From positions 5,456,001-5,520,000 of the forward strand of contig NZ_AP022601.1 of assembly GCF_010726765.1 (NCBI RefSeq): a DNA stretch of 64,000 nucleotides, given 5' to 3'. Origin of the DNA: Mycobacterium gallinarum (GTDB lineage Bacteria > Actinomycetota > Actinomycetes > Mycobacteriales > Mycobacteriaceae). The notes beneath the pieces are model-generated. The model had not been told where the DNA came from, did no database searches, and saw nothing but the letters and a program-made list of their open reading frames with translations. Below are positions 40,803 through 49,774 of the stretch, in pieces. The translations under genes and the position numbers were made by a program. Within the stretch, counting starts at the first letter, position 1. Every line of letters begins with the position of its first letter.

Positions 40803-41531
40803 ATGCCACTGCCCTCGCGGATGACGGCTCGCTCGGTCGTGCTGAGCGTGCTCCTCGGGGCGCATCCGGCGTGGGCCACCGCGAGTGAACTCATCAGGCT
40901 CACCGCCGATTTCGATATCAAAGAGCCCACCGTGCGGGTGGCGCTGACCAGGATGGTGAGCGCCGGTGACCTGGTGCGATCCGAAGACGGTTACCGGCTG
41001 TCCGACCGGCTGCTGGTCAGGCAGCGTCGCCAAGACGACGCGATCAACCCAGCGCTGCGAACGTGGGACGGCACCTGGACGACCCTGGTGATCACCAGTG
41101 TCGGCACCGATGCCCGGACTCGGGCTGCGCTGCGAACCACCCTGCAGCACAACAGGTTCGGAGAGCTTCGCGAGGGAGTGTGGTTGCGACCCGACAACCT
41201 CGACACTGTCCTTCCGGACGAGGTCCGACAAAAGGGGAGGGAGCTGCGCTGCCGCGACGACCACCCCGTCGAACTCGCCACCCGGCTGTGGGATCTGCCC
41301 GGGTGGGCACGGGTTGGCCACGAGTTGCTTGACGAAATGGGCGCGGCCGCTGATGTTCCCGGCCGTTTCGTCGCCGCGGCGGCCATAGTCCGGCACTTGC
41401 TCACCGATCCGGTACTGCCGCCCGAGCTGCTGCCCGATGGGTGGCCGGGCGCGGCCTTGCGTGACGCGTACCACGAATTCGCCGCGGAACTGATTTCGCG
41501 GCGCGACAACGAACTGATGGAGGCGACATGA
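40803..41531 (+). CDS. PaaX-family transcriptional regulator
   Basis: A 242-residue PaaX-like regulator (Rv0674-like). N-terminal winged helix: RSVVLSVLLGAHPAW and FDIKEPTVRVALTRMVSAGD, followed by the PaaX central domain with WDGTWTTLVI and the C-terminal RDDHPVELATRLWDLPGW. PaaX proteins repress phenylacetyl-CoA or fatty-acid catabolic operons in response to an acyl-CoA. Being inside the operon it may autoregulate the fadE8 promoter palindromes. It starts 2 nt after echA4 and overlaps echA5 by ATGA. Confidence 0.88.
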   Translation: MPLPSRMTARSVVLSVLLGAHPAWATASELIRLTADFDIKEPTVRVALTRMVSAGDLVRSEDGYRLSDRLLVRQRRQDDAINPALRTWDGTWTTLVITSVGTDARTRAALRTTLQHNRFGELREGVWLRPDNLDTVLPDEVRQKGRELRCRDDHPVELATRLWDLPGWARVGHELLDEMGAAADVPGRFVAAAAIVRHLLTDPVLPPELLPDGWPGAALRDAYHEFAAELISRRDNELMEAT

Positions 41532-42352
41532 GCGGTCCGGCGGGCAGGAGCGGTGGGCCCACGCCCGAAGGGCAGGGGACGACCGGGGGATTAGGTGGCG
41601 TGCGGGTCGAGAAGAACGGTCCGGTGACGACGGTGATCATGAATCGGCCGGCGGCGCGCAACGCGGTCAACGGGCCTGCGGCCGCCGGACTGTATGCCGC
41701 ATTCGACGAATTCGACAAGGACGACTCAGCCGCCGTCGCGGTGCTCTGGGGTGACAACGGAACATTTTGTGCCGGAGCCGATCTCAAGGCTTTCGGAACC
41801 CCGGACGCCAACCCCGTGCACCGCAGCGGCCCCGGGCCGATGGGGCCGAGTCGGATGGTGCTTTCAAAGCCCGTGATTGCCGCGGTCAGTGGCCACGCCG
41901 TCGCGGGTGGTCTGGAACTGGCGCTGTGGTGCGACATGCGAGTGGTCGAACAGGACGCCATCATGGGTGTCTTCTGCCGCCGCTGGGGTGTGCCACTGAT
42001 CGACGGCGGCACCGTGCGACTGCCGCGGATTGTCGGTCACAGCCGGGCCATGGATCTCATACTCACCGGACGCGCGGTCGCCGCCGACGAGGCCTTCGCC
42101 ATTGGCCTGGCGAACCGCGTCGTGCCGAAAGGCGAAGCGCGCCAACGGGCCGAGGAGCTCGCGGCCGAACTCGCCGCACTACCTCAGCAGTGCATGCGCG
42201 CGGATCGCCTGTCGATGCTCCATCAGTGGGGCGAGGCGGAAGCCGACGCGATGGACTTCGAGTTCGGCAGCATGTCGAAGGTGGCCGCCGAATCACTGGA
42301 GGGCGCCGCACGATTCGCGGCGGGAGCGGGCAGGCACGGCGCGAGCGCCTAG
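41528..42352 (+). CDS. echA5: Enoyl-CoA hydratase/isomerase EchA5
   Basis: A 274-residue crotonase. VTTVIMNRPAARNAVNGPAA begins the fold, GDNGTFCAGADLKAF is the first CoA site and AVSGHAVAGGLELALWCDMR the second; the catalytic region reads RRWGVPLIDGGTVRLP. It is the last gene of the fadE8-echA4-paaX-echA5 operon, coupled to the regulator by ATGA. It ends 10 bp from the convergent DUF3060 gene, where AGCGC and GCGCT can pair. Confidence 0.92.
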   Translation: MSGPAGRSGGPTPEGQGTTGGLGGVRVEKNGPVTTVIMNRPAARNAVNGPAAAGLYAAFDEFDKDDSAAVAVLWGDNGTFCAGADLKAFGTPDANPVHRSGPGPMGPSRMVLSKPVIAAVSGHAVAGGLELALWCDMRVVEQDAIMGVFCRRWGVPLIDGGTVRLPRIVGHSRAMDLILTGRAVAADEAFAIGLANRVVPKGEARQRAEELAAELAALPQQCMRADRLSMLHQWGEAEADAMDFEFGSMSKVAAESLEGAARFAAGAGRHGASA

Positions 42353-42362
42353 CGGGAGAGCG

Positions 42363-42764
42363 CTACCCCTTGCCGATCTTGTTGTTCGACCCGGTGTCGT
42401 TGATCTTCGGCTCGCCGTCCTTGTAGGTCACGGTGTTGTTCAGGCCGACGACGCTGATCTCTTTGTCGATGCGGTCGAAGGTGACCTTGTTGTCGGCGCC
42501 GCCGATGTTCACGTTGGCGCAAGTGCCCTTGACGGTCAATGTGTTGTTCGAACCACCGATGTTGAGCGACTTGCCATCTGCGCAGTCGATGTCGGCGGTG
42601 GTGCCGAACGACCCGTAGTTGATGGTGTTGCCGACCTCGACCTGTGCACCGGAACTGCCGGCGGTCGCCGACGGTGTCGTGGTGTCCGAGCTCTCCGAGC
42701 CGCAGCCCGCGAGCACCACGGCGGTCGCAACAACGGCGACGGCCAGGGCCGATGCGCGCCTCAT
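42363..42764 (-). CDS. DUF3060 lipoprotein
   Basis: A 133-residue lipoprotein with signal peptide ALAVAVVATAVVLAGC and lipobox LAGC, then a Ser/Thr-rich linker and a DUF3060 domain of short beta repeats (LNIGGSNNTLTVKGTC, VNIGGADNKVTFD, ISVVGLNNTVTYK), suggesting a small beta-solenoid. A single disulfide (two Cys in the domain) is possible. It is a paralogue of the upstream gene, with which it shares an ATGA overlap. Likely Rv0679c/Rv0680c counterpart; function unknown. Confidence 0.82.
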   Translation of the reverse strand: MRRASALAVAVVATAVVLAGCGSESSDTTTPSATAGSSGAQVEVGNTINYGSFGTTADIDCADGKSLNIGGSNNTLTVKGTCANVNIGGADNKVTFDRIDKEISVVGLNNTVTYKDGEPKINDTGSNNKIGKG

Positions 42765-43204
42765 CCGACCAACCTGTTCACGTTGTTCGTCATGCCCAAT
42801 TCGCGGCCGCGATCCCAGATTTTCGGTGCGCCGTTCTTGTACAGAACGGTCTGATCCCAGCCGTAGACCGTCACGTCGTTGATGATGTTGTCAGCGACGA
42901 TGAGGTTCCCGTTGCCCTGCACGGTCACCGCCCAGCAGGTGCCCAGCGCGGTGATCTCGTTGCCGCCGCCGTTCACCAGCAGGGTGCGGTTGTTGCAGTC
43001 GATCGTCTGTTTGTTGCCGCTACCAATGATGTGGGTGTCGCCCTGGACGTCGTCACCTACGACGACGTTGCCTGCGCACTGACGCAGGTATGGATTGCAG
43101 ACGCCGGGCGGTTGAGCGTTCGCGCCGGGAACTCCGACAGTCATCGCTACGGGCAGGGCAATGAGACATGCCGGCACGGCCCGGACCACAAGACTCCAGA
43201 TCAT
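42761..43204 (-). CDS. Exported DUF3060 protein
   Basis: A 147-residue secreted protein with a cleavable signal peptide (LVVRAVPACLIALPVAMTVG, cut near ANA-QPP). The mature part has four cysteines and DUF3060-like repeats (QTIDCNNRTLLVNGGGNEIT, VTVQGNGNLIV, VTVYGWDQTVLYKNGAPKIWD). The domain aligns with the downstream lipoprotein over its whole length, including GAPKI versus GEPKI, so the two arose by tandem duplication and kept different export modes. The start lies 88 bp from the divergent DUF3558 gene. Confidence 0.8.
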   Translation of the reverse strand: MIWSLVVRAVPACLIALPVAMTVGVPGANAQPPGVCNPYLRQCAGNVVVGDDVQGDTHIIGSGNKQTIDCNNRTLLVNGGGNEITALGTCWAVTVQGNGNLIVADNIINDVTVYGWDQTVLYKNGAPKIWDRGRELGMTNNVNRLVG

Positions 43205-43292
43205 GTGGAGAGACTACGGGCTGGAGTCCAGGTCCAGGCAAGGTTCGTCCAAGTCGCCAACCGCGACGTCGCTGGGTAGCGTGTCATGTGCG

Positions 43293-43829
43293 ATGCGTTG
43301 GCGTGTCAATCAGGTTGCTGTCACGGCGGTCACAGTGGCGGCGATCGTTGTGGGATGTTCTTCGACCGTCGGCGGTACCGCGCTACGGGCGTATCCCGCC
43401 GTACCCGATCCCACCCGTAGCTATGGCTATGCCGACGACCGCTGCGGACTGTTGCTCGACGGCACCGTTCAAGAAGCGCTGGCCGCGGATCATGTGGTTC
43501 GTCCCTACAGCGGTGCGGTGTGTCAGTACGTGCTGGCGCGCGGCGACATGACGATCGACGTGACGTTTTCCTGGTTCGAATCCGGCAGCCTCGAGCGTGA
43601 GCGGGAGCTGGCCACGGAACGGGGCGCGACGATCACCGATGCAGACATCGAACGGCACGAGGCCTTCCTGGCAACGCGCAACACCACCGGTGCGGCGTGC
43701 TCGGCCACGGCCGCGGCAGGCACCGGGGTGTTGAGCTGGTGGGTGCAGTTCCGCGGCGACACCCGTGGGTCCGATCCGTGCCCGGATGCCGAGAAGTTGC
43801 TCTCGGCGACCCTGCGATCGGATATGTGA
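43293..43829 (+). CDS. DUF3558-type lipoprotein 1
   Basis: A 178-residue lipoprotein with signal peptide VAVTAVTVAAIVVGC and lipobox IVVGC. The mature domain has four cysteines (DDRCGLLL, AVCQYVL, AACSATA, SDPCPDAE) in the DUF3558 spacing and ends with a helix. ATG 43293 gives a normal signal peptide; a GTG 12 nt upstream is also in frame. It overlaps the next gene by ATGA/TGATG and appears paralogous to it. Function unknown; DUF3558 lipoproteins are envelope-anchored. Confidence 0.8.
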   Translation: MRWRVNQVAVTAVTVAAIVVGCSSTVGGTALRAYPAVPDPTRSYGYADDRCGLLLDGTVQEALAADHVVRPYSGAVCQYVLARGDMTIDVTFSWFESGSLERERELATERGATITDADIERHEAFLATRNTTGAACSATAAAGTGVLSWWVQFRGDTRGSDPCPDAEKLLSATLRSDM

Positions 43830-44374
43830 TGACTGCGAGGCAAGCGGTTCGGTGGGCGGTGGCGGCGATCGCGGTGGCGATGGCATTGTCCGGCTGCGGC
43901 CCGTCGGACTCGTCGGAGCGGAGTGCGGCGCCGTCGGCCCCGGCCGCGGGCGCCCCCGGCGCGGGCTTTCGCAGCGGCGACTGCAACGGCGTCACCGACG
44001 CCGACATCACAGCCGCCGTCGGGCAGGGCAAGTTCACCAAGTCCGTCGTCAGTGACGCCGGCTGCTTCTGGCAGGAGAATTCGGTCTTCGGCACCGTCGG
44101 CGCGGGCATGGGGATCTCGACGTGGTGGTACCGCGGCAGCGATATGGACACCGAGCGGTCGCTGGAACAAACGGCCGGACGCACGCTGACCGAACTGTCG
44201 CTGGACGGCAACAAGGGCTTCAAGGCCTACGACGGCAACGCCTGCAGCATCTACGTGGCCAAAGGTGGCGATGTCATCACTTGGTCGATCCAGACGTTGA
44301 ACCCAGCGATGCTGCCCGATCTGTGTGCCGTCACCGAACAGCTCGCTCAGCTGAGTCAGGATCGGGTCAACTGA
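43829..44374 (+). CDS. DUF3558-type lipoprotein 2
   Basis: A 181-residue lipoprotein with signal peptide WAVAAIAVAMALSGC and lipobox ALSGC. After a Ser/Ala/Pro-rich linker, the mature domain has four cysteines (SGDCNGV, AGCFWQ, NACSIYV, PDLCAVTE) in the same order as lipoprotein 1, with shared features such as the WW pair (STWWYR here, LSWWVQF there). The ATG shares its A with the upstream TGA. Function unknown. Confidence 0.82.
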   Translation: MTARQAVRWAVAAIAVAMALSGCGPSDSSERSAAPSAPAAGAPGAGFRSGDCNGVTDADITAAVGQGKFTKSVVSDAGCFWQENSVFGTVGAGMGISTWWYRGSDMDTERSLEQTAGRTLTELSLDGNKGFKAYDGNACSIYVAKGGDVITWSIQTLNPAMLPDLCAVTEQLAQLSQDRVN

Positions 44375-44412
44375 CGTCAACGGGCTCCCACGGACAGGGA
44401 ACTGACCAGGAC

Positions 44413-44431
44413 AAACTAGAGGTGTTAGTTT
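44413..44431 (+). promoter_or_regulatory. Operator and promoter of TetR gene
   Basis: AAACTA (44413-44418) and TAGTTT (44426-44431) form a perfect inverted repeat around a 7-nt centre. The right arm is itself a TANNNT -10, with CTGACC (44402-44407) 18 bp upstream as -35. Placement 47 nt before the TetR start suggests autorepression. Confidence 0.6.
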
Positions 44432-44477
44432 TGCCCGGTCCGAAGCGCGAAAATTCACACCGGAGGAGGCGACGCAC

Positions 44478-45068
44478 ATGGCAGCCCAGCCGACGAGTAC
44501 CTCCGGCCGGCGCCCGGCGAGGTTGAGTCGCGACTCCATCGTCAACGCCGCCCTGACGTTCCTGGACCGCGAGGGCTGGGACGCACTCACGATCAACGCG
44601 TTGGCGACCCAGCTCGGCACCAAGGGGCCGTCGCTCTACAACCACGTGCACAGCCTCGAAGACCTGCGCCGAACAGTGCGAATGCGGGTGGTGGGGGACA
44701 TCATCGGGATGCTCAACACCGTCGGCCAGGGGCGCACCCGAGACGACGCGGTGACGGCGATGGCGTCGGCTTACCGCAGCTATGCCCACCATCATCCGGG
44801 GCGGTATTCGGCGTTCACGCGGATGCCGCTCGGCGGTGACGACCCGGAGTTCACCGAGGCGACCCGCGCCGCCGCCGCGCCGGTGATCTCGGTTCTGGGC
44901 TCCTACGGACTCGACGGTGAGAACGCGTTCTACGCCGCGCTGGAATTCTGGTCGGCAATGCACGGTTTCGTGCTCCTGGAGATGACGGGCGCGATGAACG
45001 GCATCGACGCGGACGCGGTGTACAGCGACATGGTCGTGCGCCTGGCGTCCGGAATGGAGCGGCGCTGA
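44478..45068 (+). CDS. TetR-family regulator (Rv0681-like)
   Basis: A 196-residue regulator. HTH: RDSIVNAALTFLDREGWDAL, then INALATQLGTKGPSLYNHVH, followed by a C-terminal WHG-type ligand domain (HPGRYSAFTRMP, LEFWSAMHGFVLLEMTGAM). The ribosome site GGAGGAGG is strong. It is preceded by a palindrome overlapping its -10, so it probably represses itself; no divergent target gene exists, the neighbour upstream being the lipoprotein pair on the same strand. Position before rpsL matches Rv0681. Confidence 0.9.
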   Translation: MAAQPTSTSGRRPARLSRDSIVNAALTFLDREGWDALTINALATQLGTKGPSLYNHVHSLEDLRRTVRMRVVGDIIGMLNTVGQGRTRDDAVTAMASAYRSYAHHHPGRYSAFTRMPLGGDDPEFTEATRAAAAPVISVLGSYGLDGENAFYAALEFWSAMHGFVLLEMTGAMNGIDADAVYSDMVVRLASGMERR

Positions 45069-45390
45069 CCGCATATGCGTGACCGCTAGCGCTGACCTGC
45101 GGTTAGGCGGCTCGGAGCAGGTTTGGACGGTACGCGCCGCCCTGGTATTGTGGACGATCGTGCCTGGCAGATAAGGCGCATTGCGGACCGGGCCTTCGGG
45201 AAAAGTCAGCAAGCATGCCTGCACGCCGGGCCAATTCGCGTGTCCACGAAGCCTAGAGGAAATCCTCGCGGCGGGCGCATGCGACACACCCGATCGCGGG
45301 GTACGTGAACGGGACATAACTGCAGTACAGGGACTTTGCAAGACTTAGAGCTCGACCCAGAGATACACAAGCAACACAGAAAGCCGGTAG
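45069..45390. other. rpsL promoter and leader region
   Basis: A 322-bp gap with no gene. The promoter lies at 45123-45151, giving a leader of roughly 230 nt before rpsL. I see no convincing long hairpin in the leader; a weak AGAAAG lies before the start. Confidence 0.55.
45123..45151 (+). promoter_or_regulatory. Promoter of the str operon
   Basis: TTGGAC (45123-45128) and TATTGT (45146-45151) are 17 bp apart, near-consensus for SigA. Start of transcription expected near 45158. Confidence 0.65.
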
Positions 45391-45765
45391 ATGCCAACCA
45401 TTCAGCAGCTGGTCCGCAAGGGTCGCCGCGACAAGATCGCCAAGGTCAAGACCGCGGCCCTCAAGGGCAGCCCGCAGCGCCGCGGCGTGTGCACCCGCGT
45501 GTACACCACCACCCCGAAGAAGCCGAACTCGGCGCTTCGGAAGGTGGCGCGCGTCAAGCTGACGAGCGCGGTTGAGGTCACCGCCTACATCCCCGGTGAA
45601 GGCCACAACCTGCAGGAGCACTCGATGGTGCTCGTGCGTGGCGGTCGTGTGAAGGACCTGCCGGGTGTGCGCTACAAGATCATCCGCGGCTCGCTCGACA
45701 CCCAGGGCGTGAAGAACCGCAAGCAAGCGCGCAGCCGCTACGGCGCCAAGAAGGAGAAGAGCTAA
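45391..45765 (+). CDS. rpsL: 30S ribosomal protein S12
   Basis: A 124-residue S12, decoding-centre protein. [23 protein letters not shown] and [12 protein letters not shown] are all canonical; Lys43 and Lys88, the usual streptomycin-resistance sites, are wild type. It is the first gene of the str operon and its TAA overlaps the rpsG ATG (TAATG). Confidence 0.99.
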   Translation: MPTIQQLVRKGRRDKIAKVKTAALKGSPQRRGVCTRVYTTTPKKPNSALRKVARVKLTSAVEVTAYIPGEGHNLQEHSMVLVRGGRVKDLPGVRYKIIRGSLDTQGVKNRKQARSRYGAKKEKS

Positions 45766-46235
45766 TGCCGCGCAAGGGGCCTGCACCCAAGCGTCCGTTG
45801 GTCAACGATCCGGTCTACGGGTCGCAGCTGGTCACCCAGTTGGTCAACAAGGTTCTGCTGGACGGGAAGAAATCGCTGGCCGAACGCATTGTTTATGGTG
45901 CGCTCGAGCAGGCCCGCGACAAGACGGGCACCGATCCGGTGGTCACCCTGAAGCGCGCTCTCGACAACGTCAAGCCGGCCCTCGAGGTCCGCAGCCGACG
46001 CGTCGGTGGCGCCACCTACCAGGTTCCCGTCGAGGTCCGACCGGATCGTTCGGTCACGCTGGCTCTGCGCTGGCTGGTCAGCTTCTCCAAGGCCCGCCGC
46101 GAAAAGACCATGATCGAGCGCCTGGCGAACGAGATCCTCGATGCCAGCAATGGTCTGGGTGCCGCCGTCAAGCGACGTGAGGACACCCACAAGATGGCTG
46201 AGGCCAACCGCGCCTTCGCGCACTACCGCTGGTGA
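45765..46235 (+). CDS. rpsG: 30S ribosomal protein S7
   Basis: A 156-residue S7, the primary assembly protein of the 30S head, with the signature [20 protein letters not shown] and the beta hairpin [19 protein letters not shown] that reaches the E site. Coupled to rpsL by a TAATG overlap. 84 nt separate it from fusA. Confidence 0.99.
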   Translation: MPRKGPAPKRPLVNDPVYGSQLVTQLVNKVLLDGKKSLAERIVYGALEQARDKTGTDPVVTLKRALDNVKPALEVRSRRVGGATYQVPVEVRPDRSVTLALRWLVSFSKARREKTMIERLANEILDASNGLGAAVKRREDTHKMAEANRAFAHYRW

Positions 46236-46319
46236 CCCCGAGTACAAATCCCGGGACGCCCGCGGCAGCGCTGCGGCAGGCGTGAAAACAGCAACTAACA
46301 AGCGAGAGAGAAGACTTCT

Positions 46320-48425
46320 GTGGCACAGAAGGACGTGCTGACCGACCTGACCAAGGTCCGCAACATCGGCATCATGGCCCACATCGATGCCGGTAAGACG
46401 ACGACGACCGAGCGCATCCTCTACTACACCGGTATCAGCTACAAGATCGGTGAGGTGCACGACGGCGCCGCCACCATGGACTGGATGGAGCAGGAGCAAG
46501 AGCGGGGTATCACCATCACCTCCGCCGCCACCACCTGCTTCTGGAACGACAACCAGATCAACATCATCGACACCCCCGGGCACGTCGACTTCACCGTCGA
46601 GGTGGAGCGCAGCCTGCGCGTTCTCGATGGTGCCGTTGCCGTGTTCGACGGCAAGGAAGGTGTCGAGCCGCAGTCCGAGCAGGTTTGGCGCCAGGCCGAC
46701 AAGTACGACGTTCCCCGCATCTGTTTCGTCAACAAGATGGACAAGGTCGGCGCGGACTTCTACTTCTCGGTGCGCACGATGGAAGAGCGCCTGGGCGCCA
46801 ACGTCATCCCGATCCAGCTGCCGGTCGGTTCCGAAGGTGACTTCGAGGGCATCGTCGACCTGGTCGAGATGAAGGCCAAGGTGTGGCGCGGCGAGACCAA
46901 GCTCGGTGAGACCTACGAAACCGTCGACATCCCAGCTGATTTGGCTGAGAAGGCCGACGAGTATCGCACCAAGCTGCTCGAAGCGGTCGCCGAGACCGAC
47001 GAGGCCCTGCTCGAGAAGTACTTCGGCGGCGAGGAGCTGTCGATCGAGGAGATCAAGGGTGCGCTGCGCAAGCTCACCATCAACTCCGATGCCTATCTGG
47101 TGCTGTGCGGCAGCGCGTTCAAGAACAAGGGTGTGCAGCCCATGCTCGACGCGGTGATCGACTACCTGCCGTCGCCGTTGGACGTGCCGCCTGCCGAAGG
47201 CCACGTGCCCGGCAAGGAAGACGAGCTGATCAGCCGCAAGCCGTCGACCGACGAGCCGTTCTCGGCGCTGGCGTTCAAGGTCGCCACGCACCCGTTCTTC
47301 GGCAAGCTGACCTACGTCCGCGTGTACTCGGGCACTGTCGAGTCCGGCAGCCAGGTCATCAACGCCACCAAGGGCAAGAAGGAGCGGCTGGGCAAGCTGT
47401 TCCAGATGCACTCCAACAAGGAGAACCCGGTCGAACGGGCCTCCGCGGGGCACATCTACGCCGTCATCGGGCTCAAGGACACCACCACCGGTGACACGCT
47501 GTCGGATCCCAACCAGCAGGTCGTGCTGGAGTCGATGACGTTCCCCGATCCGGTGATCGAGGTGGCCATCGAGCCCAAGACCAAGAGCGACCAGGAGAAG
47601 CTCGGCACGGCGATCCAGAAGCTGGCCGAAGAGGATCCGACCTTCAAGGTGCACCTGGACCAGGAGACCGGCCAGACCGTCATTGGCGGTATGGGCGAGC
47701 TGCACCTGGACATCCTGGTGGACCGGATGAAGCGCGAGTTCAAGGTCGAGGCCAACGTCGGCAAGCCGCAGGTGGCGTACAAGGAGACCATCCGCCGCAA
47801 GGTCGAGAAGGTCGAGTTCACCCACAAGAAGCAGACGGGTGGCTCGGGCCAGTTCGCGAAGGTGCTCATCGACCTGGAGCCGTTCAGCGGCGAGGACGGG
47901 GCGACCTACGAGTTCGAGAACAAGGTCACCGGTGGCCGCATCCCCCGCGAGTACATTCCGTCGGTGGATGCCGGAGCGCAGGACGCCATGCAGTACGGCG
48001 TGCTGGCCGGCTACCCGCTGGTGAACGTGAAGGTCACCCTGCTCGACGGCGCCTACCACGAGGTCGACTCCTCGGAGATGGCGTTCAAGGTCGCAGGATC
48101 ACAGGTGCTGAAAAAGGCTGCAGGCCAAGCACAACCGGTGATCCTGGAGCCGATCATGGCCGTCGAGGTCACCACACCCGAGGACTACATGGGTGAAGTG
48201 ATCGGCGACCTGAACTCCCGCCGTGGCCAGATTCAGGCCATGGAGGAGCGGGCAGGTGCACGCGTCGTCAAGGCGCACGTGCCGCTGTCGGAGATGTTCG
48301 GTTACGTCGGAGACCTCCGGTCGAAGACTCAGGGCCGGGCGAACTACTCCATGGTTTTCGACTCGTACGCTGAAGTTCCGGCGAACGTGTCGAAGGAGAT
48401 CATCGCGAAGGCGACGGGTCAGTAA
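46320..48425 (+). CDS. fusA: Elongation factor G
   Basis: A 701-residue translocase GTPase. G1 [12 protein letters not shown], the switch-[13 protein letters not shown]3 DTPGHVDF and G4 NKMDKVG are all present, followed by domains II-V with the tip loop in domain IV. GTG start with GAGAGAAG upstream. Fusidic-acid contact residues near switch I are unremarkable. Cotranscribed within the str operon. Confidence 0.98.
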   Translation: MAQKDVLTDLTKVRNIGIMAHIDAGKTTTTERILYYTGISYKIGEVHDGAATMDWMEQEQERGITITSAATTCFWNDNQINIIDTPGHVDFTVEVERSLRVLDGAVAVFDGKEGVEPQSEQVWRQADKYDVPRICFVNKMDKVGADFYFSVRTMEERLGANVIPIQLPVGSEGDFEGIVDLVEMKAKVWRGETKLGETYETVDIPADLAEKADEYRTKLLEAVAETDEALLEKYFGGEELSIEEIKGALRKLTINSDAYLVLCGSAFKNKGVQPMLDAVIDYLPSPLDVPPAEGHVPGKEDELISRKPSTDEPFSALAFKVATHPFFGKLTYVRVYSGTVESGSQVINATKGKKERLGKLFQMHSNKENPVERASAGHIYAVIGLKDTTTGDTLSDPNQQVVLESMTFPDPVIEVAIEPKTKSDQEKLGTAIQKLAEEDPTFKVHLDQETGQTVIGGMGELHLDILVDRMKREFKVEANVGKPQVAYKETIRRKVEKVEFTHKKQTGGSGQFAKVLIDLEPFSGEDGATYEFENKVTGGRIPREYIPSVDAGAQDAMQYGVLAGYPLVNVKVTLLDGAYHEVDSSEMAFKVAGSQVLKKAAGQAQPVILEPIMAVEVTTPEDYMGEVIGDLNSRRGQIQAMEERAGARVVKAHVPLSEMFGYVGDLRSKTQGRANYSMVFDSYAEVPANVSKEIIAKATGQ

Positions 48426-48512
48426 CTCGACCCGTTGGTTTCGCGGGACCACACAACTGCAAAGATCAACACTGCTTTAAACAAGCACCAACAAGTCCAG
48501 GAGGACACAGAA

Positions 48513-49703
48513 GTGGCGAAGGCGAAGTTCGAGCGGACGAAGCCGCACGTCAACATCGGGACCATCGGTCACGTTGACCACGGCAAAACCACGCTTACCG
48601 CAGCAATCACCAAGGTTCTGCACGACAAGTATCCCGAGTTGAACGAGTCGCGCGCATTCGACCAGATCGACAATGCGCCTGAAGAGCGTCAGCGCGGCAT
48701 CACGATCAACATCTCCCACGTGGAGTACCAGACCGAGAAGCGTCACTACGCGCACGTCGACGCACCCGGCCACGCGGACTACATCAAGAACATGATCACC
48801 GGTGCCGCCCAGATGGACGGCGCGATTCTGGTGGTCGCAGCGACCGACGGCCCGATGCCGCAGACGCGTGAGCACGTGCTGCTCGCCCGTCAGGTCGGCG
48901 TGCCCTACATCCTGGTCGCGCTGAACAAGGCCGACATGGTCGACGACGAGGAGCTCATCGAGCTCGTCGAGATGGAGGTCCGCGAACTGCTGGCCGCCCA
49001 GGAGTTCGACGAGGATGCCCCGGTCATCAAGGTGTCGGCGCTCAAGGCACTCGAGGGCGACCCCGAGTGGGTCAAGTCCGTTGAGGACCTGATGGACGCC
49101 GTTGACGAGTCGATCCCGGACCCGGTCCGCGAGACCGACAAGCCGTTCCTGATGCCCGTTGAGGACGTCTTCACGATCACCGGTCGTGGCACCGTCGTCA
49201 CCGGTCGCGTCGAGCGTGGCGTGATCAACGTGAACGAGGAAGTCGAGATCGTCGGCATCCGCCCGAACGTCACCAAGACCACCGTCACCGGTGTCGAGAT
49301 GTTCCGCAAGCTGCTGGATCAGGGTATGGCGGGCGACAACGTCGGTCTGCTGGTCCGTGGCATCAAGCGCGAGGACGTCGAGCGTGGCCAGGTTGTGGTC
49401 AAGCCCGGCACGACCACCCCGCACACCGAGTTCGACGGCAGCGTCTACATCCTGTCGAAGGACGAGGGCGGCCGTCACACGCCGTTCTTCAACAACTACC
49501 GGCCGCAGTTCTACTTCCGGACCACGGACGTGACCGGCGTGGTGACCCTCCCCGAGGGCACCGAGATGGTGATGCCCGGTGACAACACCGACATCTCCGT
49601 CAAGCTGATCCAGCCCGTCGCCATGGACGAGGGCCTGCGATTCGCGATCCGTGAGGGTGGCCGCACCGTCGGCGCCGGCCGGGTCACCAAGATCCACAAG
49701 TAG
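48513..49703 (+). CDS. tuf: Elongation factor Tu
   Basis: A 396-residue EF-Tu, the standard length. [11 protein letters not shown] (G1), [14 protein letters not shown] (switch I), DAPGHADY (G3) and [11 protein letters not shown] (G4) are present, with domains II and III complete. GTG start at 48513 after AGGAGGA. The frame is open back to 48435, within the fusA-tuf spacer, but has no ribosome site. Followed by a strong terminator. EF-Tu also contains the usual kirromycin-site residues. Confidence 0.99.
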   Translation: MAKAKFERTKPHVNIGTIGHVDHGKTTLTAAITKVLHDKYPELNESRAFDQIDNAPEERQRGITINISHVEYQTEKRHYAHVDAPGHADYIKNMITGAAQMDGAILVVAATDGPMPQTREHVLLARQVGVPYILVALNKADMVDDEELIELVEMEVRELLAAQEFDEDAPVIKVSALKALEGDPEWVKSVEDLMDAVDESIPDPVRETDKPFLMPVEDVFTITGRGTVVTGRVERGVINVNEEVEIVGIRPNVTKTTVTGVEMFRKLLDQGMAGDNVGLLVRGIKREDVERGQVVVKPGTTTPHTEFDGSVYILSKDEGGRHTPFFNNYRPQFYFRTTDVTGVVTLPEGTEMVMPGDNTDISVKLIQPVAMDEGLRFAIREGGRTVGAGRVTKIHK

Positions 49704-49721
49704 TCCTTCGCGAGAAGACGC

Positions 49722-49756
49722 AAAACCCCCTAAATCCCAAGGATTTGGGGGGTTTT
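49722..49756. terminator. Terminator of the str operon
   Basis: A 16-bp stem, AAAACCCCCTAAATCC against GGATTTGGGGGGTTTT with one G-U pair and a 3-nt loop, ends in TTTT. Its A-rich 5' flank also makes it usable on the minus strand for the convergent dehydrogenase gene. Confidence 0.92.
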
Positions 49757-49774
49757 CGCGTCTGTTCGGCCGCG

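Noticed and set aside
45762-48059. Long antisense open frame of 765 codons opposite rpsG and fusA
   Set aside because: High-GC third-position bias creates long antisense frames; no domain, ribosome site or promoter, and the sense genes are certain.
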